A stretch of 64,000 bases of DNA from Mycobacteriaceae bacterium (GTDB lineage Bacteria; Pseudomonadota; Gammaproteobacteria; Burkholderiales; Burkholderiaceae_D). Shown here in pieces: positions 6,794-16,578 of this stretch. The translations under genes were made by a program, and so were the position numbers. Where the stretch lies: contig CAJCHO010000104.1 in NCBI GenBank assembly GCA_903970145.1, forward strand, positions 26,329-90,328. The letters run 5' to 3'. The first letter of the stretch is position 1. Every line of letters starts with the position of its first letter. The notes under the pieces were generated by a model. That model was not told where the DNA came from and ran no database searches. It saw nothing but the letters and a program-made list of their open reading frames with translations.

Positions 6794-9700
6794 CTAGGCT
6801 GGCTTGGCGGCAGCGCCGAGGTCCAGTTTGACTGGAACGTCGCGACCACTAGTGTCTACTTTTTCCGGAGCGGCGAGCAGCACATGATCACCAGGCGCGC
6901 CCGCAGCGCCAAGCGCCGCGACAAAGCCATCGGCGCGCGACTTCGCCAATGCCTGCAGTTGCGCGTCGGTGACGGGCTCCTTTTGCCTGAGGCGCTCGAA
7001 AAGCAGCGCGTAGAAATCCTTGCCTTTGAGCTGCGCGAGTTCCTGTTCATCGAGGGTGCGCTTGTCACGCAACAGGCCCGACAGCCGCGAAATCATCACG
7101 CCACTGACGCTCTCCTCGAGCACTCCGGGATTCGTCTTGCGAAAGCCTTCCTTGAGTGCATCCAGTTCGGCAGCTCCGAAGCGCTCGGCAAACAAGGCTT
7201 CGAGAGCCTCCCTCACCTTGGGGGACGCCGTAGAAAGCGGCCCGGGATCCTGATCGATCTCGAAGTGCTGTCCGGCACGCTCAGCGACGGCGCGCCGCAC
7301 CTGGCGATCCTGCAGCGCCGCCGTGTCCGCGTCCGAATAGACCCCGTGCACCGTCAAGGACAGCCCGGGACGCTTTTTCAGGGCACCCGCCAGGCGCACG
7401 AGCTTTTCGCGCTCGGGCGGAGTCAACTCGGTGGCACCGGGCTCAAACACGATGCTCTCGAACTTTTCGCCGGAGCCAAACATGTTGCCAAGCGCGCGAA
7501 AAGGCGCCGTCGCAATCTTCTCGACGACATTGACGAGAGCCTTCCAGATGATGCCGCCGTAACTGAATTCGGGATCGCTGAGATTGCCCGACACCGGCAG
7601 ACCCAGATCGATTCGCCCGTCGCTGTCAGAGAGGATCGCCAGAGCAAGGTCGAGCGGCAGACTCTTCGCCTGCGGGCTCTCGACCCGCTCTCCCAGAACC
7701 AGCTTGTCCATGACGATCTTGTTGTCACCGGCGAGCTGGCGCTTGTTGATCTTGTATTCCAGGTCCAGTGAAAGCTTGCCCGAGTCGATCTTGCGTCCTG
7801 CAAAAGTAGCCGAATAGGGCGTCAGCCGCGTCATCTCGACGTTGCGAAACTCGACCTTGATATCGGTAAAGCCTGTCGGGTCGAATAGATCGATCTGCCC
7901 GACGGCACGAGCTTGCCCATATTCGTCCACATCCCCGTCAAGCTCCAGCTGCGCGGGTGCGCCGGGCCGGGACGACAGACCATTGATCGCGCCACGCATA
8001 TTGTGGATGCGCGTGCCAAAGGGCAGTGCCAGCGAATAGTCCGCATAGTCCATCTCGCTGTTGACAACGCGCAGTCGATCGATGCCGACCATGAAGGGCG
8101 TCCCCTTGGCGTCGCTTGCTGCAGCGGGCGGTGCGACGGGTGCTGGCGCTGCATGCACTGCACCGGAATCAGGCTCGGGCTTGCGCAGGATCCTCGTCAG
8201 ATTGACCGAGCGGTCCTGGGCAATGATGAGCTTGGAATTGAGGCCGTCGATGTCAAGCTGCCCCATACCGAGCTGCGCCGAGTTCAGATGCAGGTCGCGA
8301 CTGCCAAGAGACTTCCAGGCGAGAAAGACATCCTTGGTCTCGACTTCGATGAGCCGCAGGTCACGCACCATGAAGCTGGCCTTGAGATCCGGTCCGTGCT
8401 TGCCGTAGCTAAAACGCCCCTCGCTACCAAGCTTGCCGCCAGTCAGCGTCAACTTGGCAAACGACGATACATAGGGCCGTGCCGCTGCGAGGTCCAGATC
8501 GGCGAGGGTGTACTTGATCTCGGCAGCCGGCGCTCCAGGGATGATCTCGCCTTGGGCCTCGAAGCTGCCGCCACCTCTGGCGCGAAAAGAGGCCTGCATC
8601 GACAGCGGTGCCGCGAGCTTGTCGCTGATGCCAGCGACCGTGAGTGTGATGTGATCGAGGACAAGCTCGGCCGCCGGCGTCACGGACTCGTCGCGCAGAC
8701 TTGCCGTGCAATCCTGCAGTTCGAACTTCTCCAGCCGATAGTGCCAGGGCGCCGGCTCGTCAGTGGGCGTCTCGGCCGATGCCGCAAGGGGCGCACTGTG
8801 CGTAGCCGCGGCCCCGCGGCGCGGCGCGGCGGGCGGTGCCTGCGCCTCGAAGGCTGTCAAGAGATCGATCTGTCCGTGACCATTGCGTACCGCGCTCAAT
8901 TCGCCCGCTTTCATTTCGAGGCGATCAAGGGTGACGCTGTGACCACCGAGATCCACCTGCAGCCCTTCAAGACCTAGTGCGCCCAGATGCAGCGGCTTGG
9001 TTGCGGCGCTGGCCTCGGATGCGACCCCGAGCGTGCTGTCCTCAAGGTTCAGCGTACCCAGTGAAAATCGATTCTCGAGCAGATCAAAGTGGCCGTCGCT
9101 GGCCGCGACATTCTTGATCGCGAGCCTTGCTTTTTCCCTCGGGGCCAGCACGTGCAGGTCCGCAATGCGACCCGTAATTTTGTCCAGCGTCACATTGAAC
9201 TGGCCATTGGCATAGCTCAGACGGTAATCGGTAGACAGGCTCGCCATTCCTTCGGGAGGCGCGATCGGCAACTTGTCCTTGAGGTAAGGCGCGAGGCTCG
9301 CCAGGTCCAGGCCTTCGAGCGCCAGGTCGCCGGCAATGGCCAAGGGTTCGAGCGTCGCCTGACCCTGCCAGACGACGCGCGCGCCAAGCGTGGTTTGCGC
9401 GGAAATGCGGTAGCTGCCCTTGTCGTCCGGAAGCGTGGCGATGTCGTTCAAGGTCAGCTCGAGCGGCTCGATACGCGTATTAAATCCGCTGCGCAGGTCG
9501 GCAAATTCGACGCGACCGGCGGTCAGAACAAAGCTGCGGATGTCGATGCGCGGCGGCGGGCCGGCGGCCTTTTCCGATTTGCCCTGGAACGCGTCGAGCA
9601 GCGCCGACCAGTTCAGACGCCCATCGGCTTGTAGCACCAACGTCGCCTCGGGAGCATCCAGACGAATGGCGTTGACGACGATCGCGCGGTGAATGAGGCT

Positions 9701-9976
9701 AGACAGCGAGATCTGCACCTTGAGATTGCGAAACGCCAGCAAGGGCTTGCCGTCGGGTTCCGTCAGGCTCAGCTTGGTGAAGCCCAGCTCCAGCGTAAAA
9801 GGATTAAATCGCGGTGTATCGAGCGTTAGGATATGCCCGCTTTTCTGCAGAACGTAGGACTGCGCCTCGTATTGGAGAATGCGCGGCAGCGCCAGCCAGG
9901 CGAGGATTGCATACACCAGAAACAGGCTCGCCAAGGCAATTGCTACCGCCTTGAACGAGGGCAGCCGCACGGTCAT
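6794..9976 (-). CDS. Large DUF748 / AsmA-like envelope protein
   Basis: A 1060-residue protein with one N-terminal transmembrane anchor (about residues 8-30) and a very long beta-rich extracytoplasmic region. Repeated segments such as RIDIRSFVLTAGRVEFADL and KLSLDLEYKINKRQLAGDN are characteristic of DUF748 proteins, relatives of AsmA, which are thought to bridge the periplasm and help lipid or envelope transport. Towards the C-terminus an OmpA-like stretch (FEPGATELTPPEREKLVRLA) appears, as in other DUF748 members. ATG at 9976 is chosen because the hydrophobic anchor starts there; the longer frame upstream lacks features. Role in envelope assembly is family knowledge, not shown here. Confidence 0.85.
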   Translation of the reverse strand: MTVRLPSFKAVAIALASLFLVYAILAWLALPRILQYEAQSYVLQKSGHILTLDTPRFNPFTLELGFTKLSLTEPDGKPLLAFRNLKVQISLSSLIHRAIVVNAIRLDAPEATLVLQADGRLNWSALLDAFQGKSEKAAGPPPRIDIRSFVLTAGRVEFADLRSGFNTRIEPLELTLNDIATLPDDKGSYRISAQTTLGARVVWQGQATLEPLAIAGDLALEGLDLASLAPYLKDKLPIAPPEGMASLSTDYRLSYANGQFNVTLDKITGRIADLHVLAPREKARLAIKNVAASDGHFDLLENRFSLGTLNLEDSTLGVASEASAATKPLHLGALGLEGLQVDLGGHSVTLDRLEMKAGELSAVRNGHGQIDLLTAFEAQAPPAAPRRGAAATHSAPLAASAETPTDEPAPWHYRLEKFELQDCTASLRDESVTPAAELVLDHITLTVAGISDKLAAPLSMQASFRARGGGSFEAQGEIIPGAPAAEIKYTLADLDLAAARPYVSSFAKLTLTGGKLGSEGRFSYGKHGPDLKASFMVRDLRLIEVETKDVFLAWKSLGSRDLHLNSAQLGMGQLDIDGLNSKLIIAQDRSVNLTRILRKPEPDSGAVHAAPAPVAPPAAASDAKGTPFMVGIDRLRVVNSEMDYADYSLALPFGTRIHNMRGAINGLSSRPGAPAQLELDGDVDEYGQARAVGQIDLFDPTGFTDIKVEFRNVEMTRLTPYSATFAGRKIDSGKLSLDLEYKINKRQLAGDNKIVMDKLVLGERVESPQAKSLPLDLALAILSDSDGRIDLGLPVSGNLSDPEFSYGGIIWKALVNVVEKIATAPFRALGNMFGSGEKFESIVFEPGATELTPPEREKLVRLAGALKKRPGLSLTVHGVYSDADTAALQDRQVRRAVAERAGQHFEIDQDPGPLSTASPKVREALEALFAERFGAAELDALKEGFRKTNPGVLEESVSGVMISRLSGLLRDKRTLDEQELAQLKGKDFYALLFERLRQKEPVTDAQLQALAKSRADGFVAALGAAGAPGDHVLLAAPEKVDTSGRDVPVKLDLGAAAKPA

Positions 9977-10342
9977 GCAAACTCTCTCGAGGTGAATGGT
10001 TAGGGGGATTGTAGCCCGAGCAAGCGATAGCGCGCCGCGCAGTCCTAAGGAACTGGCGTTTGGAGTACCGCCCGCTGGCGGCGCGAACCTTGGCGCAGCC
10101 GCGTGGTCGAAACGATAAGCGCGGGGCCACGCGGCGCACTCGTGTGAACACCCCGCAGGACCCGGCAGCAATCAGCCACAAGTTGTCGACACGACTTAAG
10201 CCGCTTCACCGCTCTCCTAGCGTAAATCCGGACTTGAGTCCCGTTGTCCGATGCGCGATCATCATCGATCGCCCGGCGCGACCGAGAGCAGCCTTAATCG
10301 CGCGAACGGGCGTTGAGCAGCCCATTGCAAAACGGTATCAGG
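9977..10342. other. Intergenic stretch between divergent DUF748 and DUF3014 genes
   Basis: About 365 bases with promoters for both flanking genes presumably inside. I see no gene, no strong hairpin and no clear promoter hexamer pair. Confidence 0.45.
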
Positions 10343-11146
10343 ATGAAGACTCGCTTACTTGCCCCGGTTCTCGCTGTGCTCGTGATTGGCGGTGCTCTTG
10401 GCGCATATTTTTACTGGCGCTCCAATGAAACGGTCGCACCCGTCGCCGTGGCGCCATCCGCCTCGGGCGGGCCACTGGTGCGCGAGGAAATACATCATGT
10501 CCTGGAGCCGGCCGCGCAGGCGCCCGTTCTGCCGGTACTTGGCCAGAGCGACGACTTCACGTTTGGGGCGATCCGCGATGTGCTCAACAACAAGGCGCTT
10601 GCTGGCCTCATCATCCCCAAGGACCTTATTCGCAATATTGTCGCGACGATCGACAATCTGCCGGGCCGACGTGTGGCGCCGGCGCAATTCCCGGTGCAAA
10701 GGCCAATCGGAAAATTCGGGGTGACCCGCTCCGGCGATGCGCTGGTCATGGATCCCGCGGATGCGGCGCGCTACACGCGCTACGTGCAACTCGCGCAATC
10801 GGCCGATCCGGAGAAGCTGGTGGCCCTGTACGTACGACTCTATCCGCTTTTCCAGCAGGCCTATGCCGATCTTGGCTATCCCAGGAAATACTTTAATGAC
10901 CGCGTGATGCAGGCAGTCGACGATCTGCTCGCGACACCCGAGGCCCCGAGTCCCGTGAAACTGGTTCAACCGCTGGTCTACTACAAGTTCGCCGACCCAG
11001 AATTCGAGAATCGCTCGGTCGGACAGCGTATCCTGATGCGCATGAGCCCTACTGACGCGCTGATGCTCAAAGCCCAACTGGCCTCGATTCGCGAGCAGCT
11101 GCTGCTGCACATGCACGACGAAAAAGTGGTGACGCCGCCCTCGTAG
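10343..11146 (+). CDS. DUF3014 domain protein
   Basis: A 267-residue protein with a short cytoplasmic start, a single N-terminal membrane helix (LLAPVLAVLVIGGALGAYFY) and a soluble periplasmic domain. Segments such as ALAGLIIPKDLIRNIVATID, PADAARYTRYV and LVALYVRLYPLFQQAYADLG identify the DUF3014 family, whose function is unknown. The ATG at 10343 follows a weak ribosome binding site; a TTG 30 bases upstream is an alternative. A GC-rich hairpin follows the stop codon. Confidence 0.8.
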   Translation: MKTRLLAPVLAVLVIGGALGAYFYWRSNETVAPVAVAPSASGGPLVREEIHHVLEPAAQAPVLPVLGQSDDFTFGAIRDVLNNKALAGLIIPKDLIRNIVATIDNLPGRRVAPAQFPVQRPIGKFGVTRSGDALVMDPADAARYTRYVQLAQSADPEKLVALYVRLYPLFQQAYADLGYPRKYFNDRVMQAVDDLLATPEAPSPVKLVQPLVYYKFADPEFENRSVGQRILMRMSPTDALMLKAQLASIREQLLLHMHDEKVVTPPS

Positions 11147-11162
11147 GCCGCGCACCGCGCGG
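11146..11162. terminator. GC-rich hairpin between convergent DUF3014 and HDOD genes
   Basis: GCCGCGC and GCGCGGC form a perfect 7-base stem with a 3-base loop, starting at the last base of the DUF3014 stop codon. No T-run follows on either strand, so it may act as a Rho-aided or bidirectional end rather than a classical intrinsic terminator. Confidence 0.35.
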
Positions 11163-11172
11163 CAAATCCGGC

Positions 11173-12096
11173 CTAGCGCACCGCAGCCGCTGCCGCCGGC
11201 GCTATCCCGAGCACCGTCTGCATATGCTCACTACGGGTGAGTGCCACCTTGATCAGATCGATGACATCGTCGCGCCCGACGTCGTAGCGACTCTGCACCT
11301 GGGGCGGGCGCAAGAGGGCGCGCAGGCCGTCCACGGAAGCGCTGCGCCACAGATCCACCCGCAAGGCGAGCATGACGCCAATCCAGTCGGCGTCCTGCAA
11401 CAGGCGCACCATGGCCAATTGCTCGGCGTCGACATCACCGGCAGCACTTTTGGATGAATGGTGAAAACGCGCCGCGATCGCCATCTCATCCTCAAGGCCC
11501 CACTTGCGGATCGCCAGATAGCCCAGCTCCGCATGGCTGATACCGCAAATCTCGAGTTCGGCGTCGATCAGGGCCTGCTGTGACTCCCACGAAGTCTCGC
11601 CGATCGCGCGCAGATCCACCGGCGCCTCGAGATAGAGGATGAAGCGTCCGATGTCATGCAGCAGGCCGAAGAGGTAGGCGCGTTCCGGATCGATATGTCC
11701 CGATTCGACCAGCGGCGCCAGTTCCTGCATCAGGCAGGCAACATCGAAGGCGTGCCGCCACAGATCGAGCTCCCAATCGTGGCGGGGCATGAGCGTGCGC
11801 ATGATCGAGTCGGCGACGGCGATACCGACTGCCGCCTCACAGCCAACCAGCTGCAGGGCCTGATCTATCTTTGCGACCTTGGAGGTTGGCGAGATCGCAG
11901 GGGAATTGGCATAACGCAACAGGCGTGCCGCAAGCGTCGGGTCGGAGCGCACCAGGCGCACCACATCCTCAAAATAATTGTCGTCGCCAGGATCAAGGCG
12001 CAACAGTGCCAGCACTACCTCAGGTAGCAGCGGCAAATCGTGAATGCGCTGCTGCAGACGGTCGACTATCTTGGTTTTTTTGGCTTCTAGGAGCAT
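11173..12096 (-). CDS. HDOD domain signalling protein
   Basis: A 307-residue soluble protein. The HDOD module spans about residues 10-210, with the typical IHDLPLLPEVVLALLRL start, SDPTLAARLLRYANSP, the KIDQALQLVGCEA helix and LFGLLHDIGRFILY; the latter keeps His-Asp, which many HDOD proteins lose. HDOD proteins are non-enzymatic signal-transduction scaffolds linked to chemotaxis, motility and second-messenger control. The C-terminal 90 residues have no clear domain. ATG at 12096 is chosen because it starts the family region; a TTG lies further upstream. Converges with the DUF3014 gene. Confidence 0.85.
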   Translation of the reverse strand: MLLEAKKTKIVDRLQQRIHDLPLLPEVVLALLRLDPGDDNYFEDVVRLVRSDPTLAARLLRYANSPAISPTSKVAKIDQALQLVGCEAAVGIAVADSIMRTLMPRHDWELDLWRHAFDVACLMQELAPLVESGHIDPERAYLFGLLHDIGRFILYLEAPVDLRAIGETSWESQQALIDAELEICGISHAELGYLAIRKWGLEDEMAIAARFHHSSKSAAGDVDAEQLAMVRLLQDADWIGVMLALRVDLWRSASVDGLRALLRPPQVQSRYDVGRDDVIDLIKVALTRSEHMQTVLGIAPAAAAAVR

Positions 12097-12496
12097 GGTG
12101 AAATGCGCGCTCTCCTCGCGCAAAACTCAGGTCAGATGTACACCCGCGCGCGAATATCTCAGCTTCGAGCGCAGCTTCCCGCCCATATTGCCGTGCCTTC
12201 GGGAATGCGGCCATGCTTGCCAACCAAGTACATTTGCTCAGATGGCGCGATGCCGGGTCCAGCCCGCCTGCCGGCGATGCGAATAGTCATCGCCTGGGCA
12301 GGCTCGCGCATCACCCGGGCCAAGCGATTCGGGTCGCGCACCGCTCGGCGCTGCGCTAAGGCGAGCGGCTACGAGCCTGATTTCGAAGCGGTTTTTTCAT
12401 TTCGGGAGGCGGCGTGTAGTGCCTGACCCCCAAGTGGCCCGATACCCTACCCCTTGGCGGCCTTCGACCCCGCCCTTTGGGATGACAGTCCCCGTC
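12097..12496. other. Intergenic stretch with no supported gene
   Basis: Four hundred bases upstream of the HDOD gene and downstream of the Cys-rich gene on the same strand. Short frames exist on both strands, but none has a ribosome binding site or a recognisable product. A promoter for the HDOD gene must lie here. Confidence 0.4.
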
Positions 12497-12817
12497 TTAC
12501 TTCGACTTGGCCGCGTTCGCGTCCTGGGCGTCCTGTCGCTTTTTCAGGACCTCATAGCAGGCGTCGGAGAGGTCCTTCTGGTGATCGATGAGGCAATCGA
12601 TGATGCGCCCACCGCCAGGCTGAATTCCCTTGCAGAACTTCTGGGAATCTCCCATGCAGGCCAGCGCTCCGTTTGCACCACGAGGTGGCGCCTGCGCTGC
12701 ACCCTGGCTAGGTGACGAGCCAGGTGAGGCCTGGGGCGGTGCGGGGGACTCCTGGGCTCGCAGCCCCGCGCTGGCGAGGCAAGCTGTGAGGGCAAGGTAT
12801 AGGAAGACTGGTCTCAT
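12497..12817 (-). CDS. Exported cysteine-rich repeat protein
   Basis: A 106-residue protein with a Sec signal peptide (MRPVFLYLALTACLASAGLR, cleaved near AQE), a Pro/Ser/Ala-rich linker and one copy of the Cys-rich GLG1-type module: CMGDSQKFCKGIQPGGGR, then DCLIDHQKDLSDAC. Four cysteines in this spacing are expected to form two disulfides. Such one-module periplasmic proteins are common in beta-proteobacteria and of unknown role. ATG at 12817 is preceded by GAGG. Confidence 0.78.
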   Translation of the reverse strand: MRPVFLYLALTACLASAGLRAQESPAPPQASPGSSPSQGAAQAPPRGANGALACMGDSQKFCKGIQPGGGRIIDCLIDHQKDLSDACYEVLKKRQDAQDANAAKSK

Positions 12818-12954
12818 GATGCAACCTCGATCCGGAAAATAGCTCGATCATAGTGTGCGGCGCTCACGGGGTCTGTTACAGATTGTCCATAGGTGTATCC
12901 AAATCTGCCGCATTCCTGACCGTCCGGTCGCTGGCGCAGTGCGACGCAGCGGTT

Positions 12955-12983
12955 TTTGCAAAGCGGCGCCAATCCCCTACACT
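12955..12983 (+). promoter_or_regulatory. Likely promoter of the M1 aminopeptidase gene
   Basis: TTTGCA (12955-12960) and TACACT (12978-12983) are separated by 17 bases, each matching the sigma70 consensus at four of six positions. The start codon follows about 80 bases later at 13062. Confidence 0.45.
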
Positions 12984-13061
12984 ACGGCGGCTGGAAAAAC
13001 ACGGGTCGCCCCGTGATGCCAGTCGCAACGGTCTGCTGCCCCCCATTTCACGGAGAAATTG

Positions 13062-15731
13062 ATGACCCGAATCTCGCGCGCCTTTCTGCTCGCGCTTGCC
13101 GTCTGCCTCGTCCCCTGTCTTGGCGCAGCAGCCAGTTCCGGCTCCCCTCCCCGGCTGCGCCTGGCCGAAGTACAGGATGTCGCACCGACAGCTTACGCAC
13201 TCAGGCTCGCCGTGGACCCGAGTCTGGATCACTTTACCGGCTCGGTGACCATTACGATCAGCGTGAAGAGCGCAGGCGATACGATTTGGCTTAACCAGCG
13301 CTCCCTGAAAATCGCCGACGCGAGCTCGACCCAGAAGGGGGTCCACCAGAAAGCACGCGTCGATGCGCCGATCGGCGAGTTTTTCGCGATGCATTTTCCG
13401 CGGCCGCTCAAGGCCGGCACGGCCCAGCTTGAGTTGAATTTCAGCGGCCTCATCAGCGAGCGTGATTCGGCAGGCATATTCCGCCGCCAAGACAACGGCA
13501 ACTGGTATGCCTTCACCCAGTTCGAATCGACCGACGCCCGCCAGGCAACACCGTCATTCGATGAGCCCTCCTACAAGACGCCCTGGAAGCTCACGCTCGA
13601 GGTTCCGGAATCAGCTTCGGCGGTTGCCAACAGCAATATCGCCAGCCAGAGCGTCGCGCACGGCAAGCGCACCGTCGTCTTCAATCCCACCCAGCCGCTG
13701 CCGTCCTATCTTCTGGCCTTTGCGGTCGGGCCTTTTGAATACGTCGATGGCGGTGTCGCGGGCGTGAACCACACCCCGGTGCGCATCATCACTCCCAAGG
13801 GTCGCGCCGCCGAGGCTGCCTATGCCGCCAGCGTCAGCGCCACCATCCTCGGACTCGACGAGGCCTATTACGGATTTCCTTACGCCTTTGGCAAGTCCGA
13901 CCAGATTGCCATTCCTAACGTGACCGGCTTCGGGGCGATGGAAAATCCCGGCCTGGTTACCTATCAGCACACCCTGATCCTCTCGAACCCATCGTCCGAT
14001 CGGATCGTGCGCCAGCGCGCCTACGCCTCGGTGGCCGCTCATGAACTGGCGCACCAGTGGACGGGGGACCTGGTGACAATGACCTGGTGGGACGATACCT
14101 GGCTCAACGAGGCCTTCGCGACATGGCGCGAGCAGGATCTCCTGGCGGCATGGAAACCGGAATGGCACAGTCGCCTGGAGGACCTGCAGGGCAAATTCAA
14201 CGCCGAAAACCAGGACTCCCTGGTGTCGGCGCGACGCATCCGTCAACCCATCGAGAGTTCCAACGACATCGCCAACGCATTTGACGGCATCACCTACGTC
14301 AAGGGCGCTGCCGTCATCCGCATGTTCCAGGGCTGGATCGGCGACAGCCAGTTCCAGAAGGCCATGCAGGAATACATGCGGCGCTACGCGTTCAAGACGG
14401 CAAGTGCTCCCGAATTTCTCGCGACCGTCGATGATGTGACCGGCCGTCCGATCGCCAGATCGTTCAAGACCTTTCTCGATCAGCCGGGTGTACCGCTGCT
14501 TAGCGTCGATGTGAGCTGCAAGGAGGACGGTGCCAAGCTGACAGTCAGCCAGGAGCGCTTTTTGCCGACAGGCTCACAGGGCAAGCTCGACCAGCTCTGG
14601 GAGGTACCGGTCTGCGTGCGCTACGGCGGCGCCGACTGGAGTGCACGCGAGTGCCATCTTTTGACCGAGCCGACTGGGGAGTTTCCCCTCGCCGCGAAAA
14701 GCTGCCCGAGCTGGCTACAGGCCAACGACAACGCGAGCGGCTACTATCACGTGCGCTATCCGCAGGCTCTTGAGGACGCGCTGACCGACCCACGCTCCAA
14801 GGTAGCGCTGAGTGAGTCAGAGCGGCTTGATCTGATCGGCAACGCGCAGGCACTCGCGAGCGGTGGCAAGGGTTCCCTCGGCGCAGCACTGCATCTGGCC
14901 GAAACGCTGCATGATGACCCCAACCCACCCATCGTCGAGGCCCTGCTTGATGTGGTCAGCTATCCGCGCACCCACCTCATCAATGACGAACTCCGCCCGC
15001 GCTATGAGCACTTCATCTCGGTCAATTTCGGTCCGCGCGCACGCGCGCTCGGCTGGACTCCGAAGCCTGGCGAGAGCGAAGACGATCAGGTGCTGCGGGC
15101 TCGCCTGGTGCGGGATGTCGCAACCCTCGGTGCGGACGCCGAGCTGGCAGGACAAGCACGCGAACTCACCGATCGCTGGTTCGCAGATCCCAAGGCGATA
15201 GACCCGAACCTGCTTGGTTCGGTGCTGCGCACGGCTGCCTACTACGGGGACGCCGCGCTGATGCAGCGCTTTCTAGACGCCTACGTGAACACCAAGAACG
15301 CGCAGACCAAGGCGCGCCTCATGGAAGCCATGACCGGATTCAGGGACAGGGCAGCCATTGAACTGGGCATGCAGACGGTCTTACATGACCCGATTCCATT
15401 CGCGGAGAGCAATCGACTGCTCTTTGCCGGCCAGGCGGATCCGGCGACGCGAGCGATGGCGTTGGCTTTCACGAAAGCCAATTACGAGGCCATCGTCGCG
15501 CGCATGCCCAATTCGGGCGAATTCACCTTCGGCGCGCAGCTCCCCTATGTCGGCAACAGCTACTGCGACGCCCAGTCGCGCGACGAATTGAATGCCTTCT
15601 TCGGCCCGAAGGCCGCGCATTTCAATGGGGCGCCACGCAGGCTGGCGCAGATTCTGGAGACCATTGATCTGTGCATCGCGCGTCAGGATCAGCAGGTCAC
15701 CCAGTTGCGCGAGTTCCTCACCAAGTATTGA
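13062..15731 (+). CDS. Exported M1-family zinc aminopeptidase
   Basis: An 889-residue peptidase with a Sec signal peptide (FLLALAVCLVPCLGAAA). It carries the exopeptidase motif GAMEN (about 290-294) and the zinc site HELAH (327-331) with the distal Glu at 350, exactly the HEXXH-18-E spacing of M1 enzymes; Glu328 is the catalytic base. The C-terminal 350 residues form an ERAP1-like alpha-helical domain, as in PepN-like and ERAP-like enzymes. It should trim N-terminal residues from peptides in the periplasm. ATG at 13062 has GGAG 6 bases upstream; the preceding TTG is ignored. It stands alone. Confidence 0.92.
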   Translation: MTRISRAFLLALAVCLVPCLGAAASSGSPPRLRLAEVQDVAPTAYALRLAVDPSLDHFTGSVTITISVKSAGDTIWLNQRSLKIADASSTQKGVHQKARVDAPIGEFFAMHFPRPLKAGTAQLELNFSGLISERDSAGIFRRQDNGNWYAFTQFESTDARQATPSFDEPSYKTPWKLTLEVPESASAVANSNIASQSVAHGKRTVVFNPTQPLPSYLLAFAVGPFEYVDGGVAGVNHTPVRIITPKGRAAEAAYAASVSATILGLDEAYYGFPYAFGKSDQIAIPNVTGFGAMENPGLVTYQHTLILSNPSSDRIVRQRAYASVAAHELAHQWTGDLVTMTWWDDTWLNEAFATWREQDLLAAWKPEWHSRLEDLQGKFNAENQDSLVSARRIRQPIESSNDIANAFDGITYVKGAAVIRMFQGWIGDSQFQKAMQEYMRRYAFKTASAPEFLATVDDVTGRPIARSFKTFLDQPGVPLLSVDVSCKEDGAKLTVSQERFLPTGSQGKLDQLWEVPVCVRYGGADWSARECHLLTEPTGEFPLAAKSCPSWLQANDNASGYYHVRYPQALEDALTDPRSKVALSESERLDLIGNAQALASGGKGSLGAALHLAETLHDDPNPPIVEALLDVVSYPRTHLINDELRPRYEHFISVNFGPRARALGWTPKPGESEDDQVLRARLVRDVATLGADAELAGQARELTDRWFADPKAIDPNLLGSVLRTAAYYGDAALMQRFLDAYVNTKNAQTKARLMEAMTGFRDRAAIELGMQTVLHDPIPFAESNRLLFAGQADPATRAMALAFTKANYEAIVARMPNSGEFTFGAQLPYVGNSYCDAQSRDELNAFFGPKAAHFNGAPRRLAQILETIDLCIARQDQQVTQLREFLTKY

Positions 15732-16034
15732 GCAGGCAGCGGTAAGGACCTCCCGACAGGTGTTCGCGCTTTCGGAATTTCAAGGCGCGAACATCGCGGC
15801 AGCTTTCGGGATGCCGGGTCACACCGTGCGCCGGTGCGCCATCTCAGGCGCTGCCGTGGATCGCACGCAGTTCCGATCGAGTCAGCACCGGTTCGCCATG
15901 CCCCGCTGCGAAAATGATTCTGGATAGGCGGCCACACGCGTGTGAGCGCGGCGCTCGAATGCCGATTTGCAGTTCACAATTGTCCACACCCGCCTGGCAT
16001 CGGGCGCGCCGATCTCCGGTATCATTTTTATCAA
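15732..16034. other. Intergenic stretch holding a possible gene remnant
   Basis: About 300 bases between the aminopeptidase and the GFA protein. On the reverse strand, 15844-15921 reads SRIIFAAGHGEPVLTRSELR and a few more residues to a stop, which looks like the C-terminal tail of a hydrolase; nothing upstream in that frame looks like the rest of one. Confidence 0.3.
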
Positions 16035-16421
16035 ATGAAAACGGAAACCAAGCCATCCATGTCGAATCGGGAAATGCTGAAATATCTGGGCAGCTGCCAT
16101 TGCGGCGCAGTGCGCTTTGAGATCGAAACGGATTTTCCGGAACTGACCACCTGTGACTGCTCGATCTGCCGGCGCAAGAACGCCCTCATGGTCAGGGTTC
16201 ACGAGAGTAAGTTCCGGTTGCTCAGCGGCTCAGACGCGTTGTCCCAGTACCAATTCCACTCGAAGACCGCGCGCCACTTCTTTTGCAAAGTGTGCGGAAT
16301 CTATCCCTTCCATCGCAAACGCGTGACTCCAGATCTTCTGGGCGTCAATGTCTTCTGTCTGGACGGTTTCGATCCAGCGGGAATTCCGGTCCGCGAAATG
16401 GCCGGCTCGCTAATGGATTGA
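16035..16421 (+). CDS. GFA/CENP-V domain zinc protein
   Basis: A 128-residue protein of the glutathione-dependent formaldehyde-activating (GFA)/CENP-V family. Zinc-binding cysteines are visible in GSCHCGAVRFE, CDCSICRRK and FFCKVCGIYPFH. Family members include glutathione-formaldehyde adduct enzymes, but most small homologues have no proven activity. ATG at 16035 gives a short basic lead before the domain; the ATG at 16059 is an alternative. No glutathione or formaldehyde genes adjoin it. Confidence 0.82.
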   Translation: MKTETKPSMSNREMLKYLGSCHCGAVRFEIETDFPELTTCDCSICRRKNALMVRVHESKFRLLSGSDALSQYQFHSKTARHFFCKVCGIYPFHRKRVTPDLLGVNVFCLDGFDPAGIPVREMAGSLMD

Positions 16422-16578
16422 CCGGTCGTCGTTCCGCGGGCTAGCCGCACCGCCTGGCTGGGCAGTAAGCAGCAAGTCCGCCTCACCTCGATCGAGCGCA
16501 ATCCCTTATCATTTGAGAGACGTTGCGCGAAGGCTGTCTTGTCGCGCGGATCACTCTTTCATCCTTGATCGGATCCAT

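Noticed and set aside
12159..12341. Reverse frame of 60 codons in the gap above the Cys-rich gene
   Set aside because: No ribosome binding site, no family resemblance, and no sign of coding bias beyond background.
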